Assembly (NCBI GenBank): GCA_017428725.1
Contig: JAFRQH010000016.1
Span: 1-51,015, forward strand
Direction of reading: 5' to 3'
Source: Bacteroidales bacterium
GTDB lineage: Bacteria > Bacteroidota > Bacteroidia > Bacteroidales > UBA932
Length of the DNA stretch: 51,015 nt
The notes under the pieces are model-generated. The model ran no database searches and was not told where the DNA came from. It saw nothing but the letters and a program-made list of their open reading frames with translations. Shown here in pieces: positions 45,475 through 51,015 of the stretch. The position numbers and the translations under genes are program-made. How positions within the stretch are numbered: position 1 is the stretch's first letter; every line of letters starts with the position of its first letter.

Positions 45475-46944
45475 ATGAATCGTTATATCCTCTCCCTGGA
45501 CCAGGGTACAAGCAGTTCCAAAGCAATCATCTTCGACCAGGACGGCCGGCAGGTCGCCCTGCACCAGCAGGAGTTCACCCAGCTCTTCCCCCGGCAGGGG
45601 TGGGTGGAGCAGAACCCGATGGAGATCTGGTCTTCGATGCGCAGCGTGATGAACCGCGCCGTCGCGGACGTGAAGGACGGTCCCGTCGTGGCGCTGGGCA
45701 TCGCCAACCAGCGGGAGACGACGGTCGTCTGGGACGCCGACAGCGGCCGCCCCATCTGCAACGCGATCGTGTGGCAGGACCGCCGTACGGCCGAGTATTG
45801 CAACAGCCTCAAGGCCAAGGGCCTGGAGGAGATGATCCGGGACAAGACCGGACTGATCATCGACGCGTATTTCAGCGCGACCAAGATCCACTGGATCCTC
45901 GAGAACGTCCCCGGGGCGCGGCGCAAGGGCCAGGCGGGCCGGCTCCGCTTCGGGACCGTGGACTCCTGGCTGATCTGGAACCTGACCGGGGGCAAGGTCC
46001 ACGCCACGGACGTCACCAACGCCTCCCGGACGATGCTCTTCAACATCAACACCCTCTACTGGGACCCGGAGCTGCTGGAGCTCTTCGACATCCCGGCCTC
46101 GATGCTGCCCGAGATCCGCAGCTGCAGCGAGGAGTATGGCGTGGCGGTCGTCCAGGGGCACCGCATCCCCATCTGCGGGGTGATCGGTGACCAGCAGGCC
46201 GCCCTGTTCGGCCAGATGTGCGTGGAGGAGGGGGCTGTCAAGAATACCTACGGCACCGGCTGCTTCCTGCTGATGAACTGCGGCCACAAACCCATCTTCT
46301 CCGAGAACCGGCTCATCACCACGGTCGCCTGGAAGATCGGCGACCGGGTGGACTATGCCCTGGAGGGGAGCATCTTCGTGGCGGGCGCCGTCGTGCAATG
46401 GCTGCGGGACGGGCTCGGGCTGATTGAGAAATCCCACGACATCGAGGCCCTGGCCGCCAGCGTGCCGGACAACGGCGGCGTGTATTTCGTCCCGGCGCTG
46501 ACCGGGATGGGCGCGCCGTACTGGAACCAGGACGTGCGCGGCACCATCGTCGGCATCACGCGCGGCGTGACGGCCGGCCATCTGGCCCGGGCCGCCCTGG
46601 AGGGCATCGCCTTCCAGACGATGGACATCGTCACGGCGATGGAGCAGGATGCCGGCATCCTGCTGTCAGAGCTCAAGGTGGACGGCGGGGCGGCCCGCAA
46701 CAACCTCCTGATGCAGTTCCAGGCCGATGTGCTGGGCACGGAGGTCATCCGCCCGCGGGTCACGGAGCTGACCGCGCTGGGCGCCGCCTATATGGCGGGC
46801 CTGGGCGTCGGGGTCTGGCTGTCCGTGGAGGACCTGCGCGACCTGTGGAAGGCCGAGCGGCGCTTCTCCCGGCGGGCGTCCGAGCGCCGGATGAACGAGG
46901 CCAAGGCGGCCTGGGCCGCGGCGGTCCGCAAGGCGCTCGCATAA
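45475..46944 (+). CDS. glpK: Glycerol kinase
   Basis: This enzyme phosphorylates glycerol to glycerol 3-phosphate. The 489-residue FGGY-family protein shows [14 protein letters not shown] at the start, [10 protein letters not shown], the glycerol site [34 protein letters not shown], the ATP-binding [11 protein letters not shown] and the C-terminal [18 protein letters not shown] 45475 is chosen; an earlier TTG is inside the promoter. No glpF or glpD is beside it. The divergent gene is a lipase-like hydrolase, which could supply glycerol. Confidence 0.96.
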   Translation: MNRYILSLDQGTSSSKAIIFDQDGRQVALHQQEFTQLFPRQGWVEQNPMEIWSSMRSVMNRAVADVKDGPVVALGIANQRETTVVWDADSGRPICNAIVWQDRRTAEYCNSLKAKGLEEMIRDKTGLIIDAYFSATKIHWILENVPGARRKGQAGRLRFGTVDSWLIWNLTGGKVHATDVTNASRTMLFNINTLYWDPELLELFDIPASMLPEIRSCSEEYGVAVVQGHRIPICGVIGDQQAALFGQMCVEEGAVKNTYGTGCFLLMNCGHKPIFSENRLITTVAWKIGDRVDYALEGSIFVAGAVVQWLRDGLGLIEKSHDIEALAASVPDNGGVYFVPALTGMGAPYWNQDVRGTIVGITRGVTAGHLARAALEGIAFQTMDIVTAMEQDAGILLSELKVDGGAARNNLLMQFQADVLGTEVIRPRVTELTALGAAYMAGLGVGVWLSVEDLRDLWKAERRFSRRASERRMNEAKAAWAAAVRKALA

Positions 46945-46983
46945 TTCTCGTACGCGGGGGTTGAAACTTTCGCAAAAAAGTTT

Positions 46984-46991
46984 CAACTTTG
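46984..46991 (+). promoter_or_regulatory. -7-like element for polA
   Basis: CAACTTTG differs from TAnnTTTG in its first base. Its last base is 5 nt before the polA ATG, the same spacing as at folP, so a leaderless mRNA is predicted. Just upstream, TTGAAACTTT and GTTTCAA form a small inverted repeat (46971-46986) that might be an operator. Confidence 0.4.
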
Positions 46992-46995
46992 CCAT

Positions 46996-49716
46996 ATGAA
47001 ACTTTTTCTGATTGACGGCCACGCGCTCATCTTCAAGATGTACTACGCCTTCCTGGGGCGGCCGATGGTCAATTCCCAAGGGGTCGATACCTCCATCCTG
47101 TTCGGATTCACCAAATACCTGCTCGAGCTGGTCGACCGGGAGCATCCCACGCACATCGCGGTGAGTTTCGACCCGCCGGGTGGGACCTTCCGCAACGAAC
47201 TCTATCCGGCCTACAAGGCGAACCGCGGGGAGACGCCCCCGCTGGTGATCGAGGCGCTGGAGCCCCTGACGCAGATCGTCCTGGCGCTGGACATCCCGGT
47301 GCTGATGATCCCCGGCTTCGAGGCGGACGACGTGATCGGCTCGGCTGCCGCACGCTTCGTCCGCGAGGGTTTCGAGGTCTATATGGTCACGCCCGACAAG
47401 GACTATGGGCAGCTCGTCGCTCCCGGGATCTTCCAGGTGAAGCCTGGCAAGGGCGGGGGAGAGAGCGAGATCCTTGGTGTCCCGGAGGTGTGCGACAAGT
47501 GGAAGATCGCTTCGCCTGCGCAGGTGGTCGACATCCTGGCCATCTGCGGCGACGCCTCGGACAATGTGCCCGGGGTGCAGGGGGTCGGCCCGGTCGGTGC
47601 GGCCAAGCTGCTGGGCAAGTTCGGCTCCGTGGAGGGGATCTATGCCCACCTGGACGAGCTGACGGCGCGCCAGCAGGAGCAGTTCCGTGCGGCACAGGGC
47701 CACATTGCCCTGTCCAAGCAGCTGGTGACCATCAAGACGGACATCCCGCTGGACGTCACGGCGCAGGACCTCGTCTTCGACACCGTCTTCACGCCGGAGC
47801 TCGAGGCGCTGATGGACCGCTACGAGATGCCTTCCCTCAAGCGCCTGATCAAAAAGGTCTCCGTCGCTCGCGGTGGCAGCGGGCAACTGCCTCCTGAAAC
47901 GTCCGGCTTCGCCGGACCCCACCGCTTCGCTTCGCTTGCGGTCCCCCCTCTTACGATGCCGAGGGTGGCACGGTTTCCAGAGGCAGTTCCCGCTGCCAAT
48001 TCCGCGGCGCCGGAGGATAATAAGGCAAGAGTCAATACCAAAGAGATCAGTGCTGCCGAGGTGCGGGGAGGCAGGATCGCAGTCAACCTGCAGGGTGAGT
48101 CGCTGTATGTCGGAACGCCCGAAGGTGTGGCCGAGGGGGCGCCGGAGGCATTCGCTTCACTGCTCTCCGACCCGGCCGTCGCCAAGGTGGGCGTGGACCT
48201 CAAGGCCCAGATGCGCCGGCTCTCGGAGCGCGGCATCGCTGTCGAAGGCCGGCTCGAGGACATCGAACTGATGCACTACCTGCTGAACCCCGAGCGCAGC
48301 CACAAACTGGACATCCTCTCCCGCAGCTACCTCGGCGTGGACCTGGAGACCGCCGCCCCGGGGGCGGAGGGCTCCCTGTTCGACGAAGTCCCCGAGACCG
48401 GCGGCCCCGACCGCCGGCTGGAGACGGCGGTCCTGCTGCCCCTGGCCGACCGGCTCCGCGAGGAGATGGCCGCGACCGAAGGGATGCAGCGCCTCTACGA
48501 CGAGATCGAAGAGCCGCTGATCCACGTCCTCGCGCGGATGGAGCAGACCGGCGTCAAGGTGGACCTGGGGTCGCTCCGCGAATTTGCCGACGGGCTCCGC
48601 AAGAAGATGCTCGAACGCGAGGCGGAAGTGCGCCGCCTGGCGGACGAACCGACCCTGAACATCCTGTCTCCCAAGCAGGTAGGCGCCGTCCTGTTCGAGA
48701 AACTCAAGCTCGACCCCAAGGCCCGCAAACCCAAGTCCGGCTCCTGGCCCACCGACGAGCAGACCCTGCAGCACCTCGCTGACCGCAGCCCCATCATCGA
48801 CGCCATCCTGGACTACCGGGGCCTGCGCAAGCTGCTGTCCACCTACATCGAGCCCTTCGCCGGCTACATCTCCCCGGTGGACGGGCGCGTGCACACGACC
48901 TTCAACCAGGCCCTGACCGCCACCGGCCGCCTGTCCTCGTCCAACCCCAATCTCCAGAACATCCCCATCCGCACCGAAGAGGGCCGCGAGATCCGCAAGG
49001 CCTTCGTGGCCGGCGAACCGGGCTGGGTGATGATGTCCGCCGACTACTCCCAGATCGAGCTGCGCCTGATGGCCCACCTGAGCGGCGACGAGCACCTGCT
49101 GGATGCCTTCCGCCGCGGCCTGGACGTACACGCCGCCACGGCGGCCAAAATCTTCCGCGAAGACCTCTCCGCGGTGACCACCGACCAGCGCCGCATCGCC
49201 AAGACGGCCAACTTCGGCATCATGTACGGCATCTCCACCTTCGGCCTGGCGGAGCGCCTGCGCTGCCCGCGGACCGAGGCCAAGCAGATTATCGACGACT
49301 ACTTCGCCTCCTTCCCCGCCATCCGCAGTTTCATCGACGCCACGATCGCCCAGGCGCGCGAGCGCGGCTACGTGGAGACCCTCTTCGGCCGGCGCCGCTA
49401 CATCGCCGACATCGCCGCCGGCAACGCCGCGGTGCGCGCCCTGGCCGAACGCAACGCCGTCAACGCGCCCATCCAGGGCACGGCGGCCGACATCATCAAG
49501 CTGGCGATGAACGCCGTGGACCGGCAGTTACGCGAAGGCGGCTACCGCTCCCGGATGGTCCTCCAGATCCACGACGAACTGCTGCTCGAAGTCCCGCAGG
49601 AAGAGATCGCGCCCGTGCGCGACCTGCTGGTCCGGCAGATGGAAGGCGTCATCGAATTGTCTGTCCCCCTGACCGTAGAATGCAATGAAGGAAGAACCTG
49701 GCTTGAAGCACATTGA
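46996..49716 (+). CDS. polA: DNA polymerase I with degenerate proofreading domain and in-frame insert
   Basis: The 906-residue repair and replication polymerase has three parts. The 5' nuclease (about 1-290) is intact, with DGHALIFKMYYAF, FEADDVIG, TPDKDYGQLV and GDASDNVPG. The polymerase (about 490-906) is intact, with motif A ADYSQIELR (Asp683), motif B RRIAKTANFGIMYG and motif C QIHDELLLEV (Asp860). The middle 3'-5' exonuclease domain (about 345-480) keeps recognisable structure blocks (KVGVDLKAQMRRL, MHYLLNPERSHKLDILSRSYLG). However, it shows no FDTET motif, and the metal-binding Asp of the LKYD block is replaced. Proofreading is therefore probably lost. Residues 293-334 are encoded by a palindrome-flanked element. 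Confidence 0.95.
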   Translation: MKLFLIDGHALIFKMYYAFLGRPMVNSQGVDTSILFGFTKYLLELVDREHPTHIAVSFDPPGGTFRNELYPAYKANRGETPPLVIEALEPLTQIVLALDIPVLMIPGFEADDVIGSAAARFVREGFEVYMVTPDKDYGQLVAPGIFQVKPGKGGGESEILGVPEVCDKWKIASPAQVVDILAICGDASDNVPGVQGVGPVGAAKLLGKFGSVEGIYAHLDELTARQQEQFRAAQGHIALSKQLVTIKTDIPLDVTAQDLVFDTVFTPELEALMDRYEMPSLKRLIKKVSVARGGSGQLPPETSGFAGPHRFASLAVPPLTMPRVARFPEAVPAANSAAPEDNKARVNTKEISAAEVRGGRIAVNLQGESLYVGTPEGVAEGAPEAFASLLSDPAVAKVGVDLKAQMRRLSERGIAVEGRLEDIELMHYLLNPERSHKLDILSRSYLGVDLETAAPGAEGSLFDEVPETGGPDRRLETAVLLPLADRLREEMAATEGMQRLYDEIEEPLIHVLARMEQTGVKVDLGSLREFADGLRKKMLEREAEVRRLADEPTLNILSPKQVGAVLFEKLKLDPKARKPKSGSWPTDEQTLQHLADRSPIIDAILDYRGLRKLLSTYIEPFAGYISPVDGRVHTTFNQALTATGRLSSSNPNLQNIPIRTEEGREIRKAFVAGEPGWVMMSADYSQIELRLMAHLSGDEHLLDAFRRGLDVHAATAAKIFREDLSAVTTDQRRIAKTANFGIMYGISTFGLAERLRCPRTEAKQIIDDYFASFPAIRSFIDATIAQARERGYVETLFGRRRYIADIAAGNAAVRALAERNAVNAPIQGTAADIIKLAMNAVDRQLREGGYRSRMVLQIHDELLLEVPQEEIAPVRDLLVRQMEGVIELSVPLTVECNEGRTWLEAH
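47874..47998 (+). mobile_element. Palindromic element inserted in frame in polA
   Basis: Two inverted arms, 47874-47900 and 47973-47998, match over about 26 bases with one bulge and two mismatches; both outer ends read TGGCAGCGGG toward the centre. Between them lie a perfect hairpin GTCCGGC-TTC-GCCGGAC (47901-47917) and ACCGC/GCGGT (47921-47941) with repeated TTCGC units. The whole is open in the polA frame and adds about 42 residues rich in Pro, Ala, Gly and Phe between the 5' nuclease and exonuclease-like domains. It encodes no protein of its own. The structure resembles short palindromic repeats (MITE- or RPE-like). No second copy was noticed in this window. Confidence 0.65.
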
Positions 49717-50281
49717 CGAACTGGTGCGCCGCGCGATCATCGGCGACGGCACGGCGTTCACCGAGCTCTGGGACACGCACATCGCAGCGCTGCGCACCTA
49801 CCTGCGCGGGGCGATGAAGTACCTGGACGACTTCTACATCGACGACATCTGCTCGCGGAGCTTCGAGAAGGCATTCCGGCAGATCCGCAGTTTCGACCCC
49901 TCGCGGAGCCAGTTCTCCACCTGGCTCCGCACGATTGCCCACAATACGGCCCTGGACACCATCGACGCCGAGACCCGCGCCCAGAGCCGGCTGGTCTCCC
50001 TGGACAAGGAGAGCGCCGGGAGCGGCCCGATCCTCGAGACGATCGGGGACGAGTCGGCGACCCCGCTCGAGCAGATCGTCGAGGAGGAGGATGCCGAGAA
50101 ACTCGAGGGCTACATCGCCGGCCTGCCGGACCTCTACCGGACCGTGGCCCGGATGCGGCTGCTGGACGGCCTGCAGTACAAGGAGATCGCCGAAGAGCTC
50201 GGGATGGAGCTCAACACGGTGCGCACGCGCATCCGCCGCGCCAAGGTGATCATCGAATCGATGAAGGCCGATGAAACATAG
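49685..50281 (+). CDS. ECF-type sigma-70 family factor
   Basis: The 198-residue protein has sigma region 2 (about 20-85, with FTELWDTHIAALRTYLRG, DDICSRSFEKAFRQI and FSTWLRTIAHNTALD) and region 4 with the helix-turn-helix YKEIAEELGMELNTVRTRIRRAK (about 168-190). An acidic linker separates them. This is the short ECF-like architecture. The ATG lies 32 bp inside the end of polA in another frame, so it is translated from the polA transcript or from a promoter within polA. No anti-sigma gene follows; the next gene is a lipoprotein with BACON and BIG2 domains. Its target is unknown. Confidence 0.9.
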   Translation: MKEEPGLKHIDELVRRAIIGDGTAFTELWDTHIAALRTYLRGAMKYLDDFYIDDICSRSFEKAFRQIRSFDPSRSQFSTWLRTIAHNTALDTIDAETRAQSRLVSLDKESAGSGPILETIGDESATPLEQIVEEEDAEKLEGYIAGLPDLYRTVARMRLLDGLQYKEIAEELGMELNTVRTRIRRAKVIIESMKADET

Positions 50282-50337
50282 CCATTTTTTTGTATATTTA
50301 GCTTTTTCTACGACAACTATAAGCAAATACTCAAAAT

Positions 50338-51015
50338 ATGCAATTCAAGATGCTATCGATTGTCCTGTTGTCGGCAATTGTGCTGGCCCCGTTATCATGC
50401 GGGAAGCCTGACCAGCCGGTACAGCAGGAGGAGCCGGAGATTGTCATTCCGGCAGCAAGCCAACCCATTTTCAGTAGCGGCTTGCGTTTCGGATCGGGAC
50501 AAGAGGATGTGGGCTCAGGATCAAGTTCTGGCAGCGAAACGACCCCGCCTCAGCCGGCACAGTCGCAGACGGAGACCGTGACTTTCAAGGCGGCGGAGCC
50601 GTGGCACGCGACGATTGCGGAGACGAAAGCCGTCGACTGGATCACGGTTGAGCCTCTGTCCGGTGGGGCCGGGGCGGTGACTATGACCGTGACGGTGCAG
50701 CCCAATACGACTTACGCAGAGCGCAAAGCGATGGTGACGATCATTTGCGGTGGCCAGGAAACGACATTTACAGTGGTACAGGCGGGCCTGCCGATTCCGG
50801 TGGAATCAATAACTCTGGATAAAGAAAAGTTGGAGTTGATTGTGGGTGGGAGTGCCACGCTGACAGCAACGGTGAAGCCGGACGACGCAGCGGACAAGAC
50901 GGTTACGTGGAGCAGCAGCAACCCGTCTGTTGCGACGGTAGAGAATGGCAAGGTGACGGCGGTGGCCGTCGGCGAGACCATCATCACAGCCAAGGCTGGA
51001 GACAAGACGGCGGAA
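50338..51015 (+). CDS. BACON/BIG2-domain lipoprotein (5' part, runs off the window)
   Basis: The frame opens at ATG 50338 and is still open after 226 codons at the window edge. It starts with a lipoprotein signal (APLSC, Cys21), then a Gln/Glu/Pro- and Ser/Gly-rich linker (about 22-80). A BACON-like domain (about 82-148) contains AVDWITVEPLSGGAG and FTVVQAG. A bacterial Ig-like group 2 domain starts at about residue 150, with ITLDKEKLELIVGGSATLTATVKP and WSSSNPSVATVENGKVTAVAVGE. Such surface lipoproteins bind glycans, mucin or other ligands. Codon use is less GC-rich (more ACG, GCG, GTT, TTG) than in the neighbouring genes, which hints at a recently acquired or fast-evolving gene. An AT-rich patch with TATATTTA (50292-50299) is a likely promoter. 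Confidence 0.85.
   Translation, partial: MQFKMLSIVLLSAIVLAPLSCGKPDQPVQQEEPEIVIPAASQPIFSSGLRFGSGQEDVGSGSSSGSETTPPQPAQSQTETVTFKAAEPWHATIAETKAVDWITVEPLSGGAGAVTMTVTVQPNTTYAERKAMVTIICGGQETTFTVVQAGLPIPVESITLDKEKLELIVGGSATLTATVKPDDAADKTVTWSSSNPSVATVENGKVTAVAVGETIITAKAGDKTAE

Overview
The window reads as a chromosomal segment of a high-GC member of the Bacteroidota, most likely Bacteroidales from an animal gut or similar polysaccharide-rich habitat. The evidence is two SusC/SusD pairs, a one-protein hybrid two-component system (HTCS), DUF3078 and WbqC-like proteins, a BACON/BIG2 lipoprotein and TAnnTTTG-type -7 promoter elements with almost no Shine-Dalgarno sequences. The genus cannot be fixed from this sequence alone. 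About 35 protein genes and two tRNAs are supported. The longest stretch without a gene is about 300 bp (36852-37152).

Positions 1-25551 are mostly housekeeping and tightly packed: a small membrane protein, initiator tRNA, sppA, hisS, a DoxX/MauE-like membrane protein, tmk, folP, a GH127-type lipoprotein enzyme, a CPBP protease, a sugar nucleotidyltransferase, an FtsB/DivIC-like protein, tilS, a DUF3078 protein, proS, a YDPWY-repeat lipoprotein and an outer-membrane barrel protein. These are followed by a lipid A cluster (lpxD-lpxC-lpxA-WbqC-like), a small lipoprotein and the rimP-nusA-infB operon. Four of the five convergent gene ends overlap at their stop codons. Divergent genes share back-to-back promoters, several of which predict leaderless or nearly leaderless mRNAs.

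Positions 25571-43993 form a polysaccharide utilization locus placed directly after infB: HTCS regulator, SusC1/SusD1, GH2 beta-galactosidase-type enzyme, a strong terminator, SusC2/SusD2 and a secreted right-handed beta-helix protein. A perfect 14-bp hairpin closes it. The expected flow is glycan capture by SusCD, periplasmic cleavage by the GH2 and beta-helix proteins, and sensing of an oligosaccharide by the HTCS, which activates the susC promoters. Interleaved inverted repeats and a leader element shared by both susC genes are candidate control sites. The substrate is not determined.

Positions 43995-51015 carry tRNA-Gln, tadA, an alpha/beta hydrolase, glpK, polA, a sigma factor overlapping the end of polA, and the 5' part of a BACON/BIG2 lipoprotein gene that runs off the window.

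The most unusual points are: (i) a palindrome-flanked element of about 125 bp inside the polA reading frame, translated in frame and reminiscent of Rickettsia palindromic elements, lying beside a proofreading domain that has lost its catalytic residues; (ii) LpxC without the FabZ fusion usual in this phylum; (iii) a RimP reduced to its N-terminal domain behind a terminator-like leader hairpin; (iv) a recurring geometry of divergent -7 elements (gaps of 2 or 11-13 bp); and (v) the PUL regulator sitting 19 bp behind infB. I did not find a clearly new multi-gene defence or mobile system.
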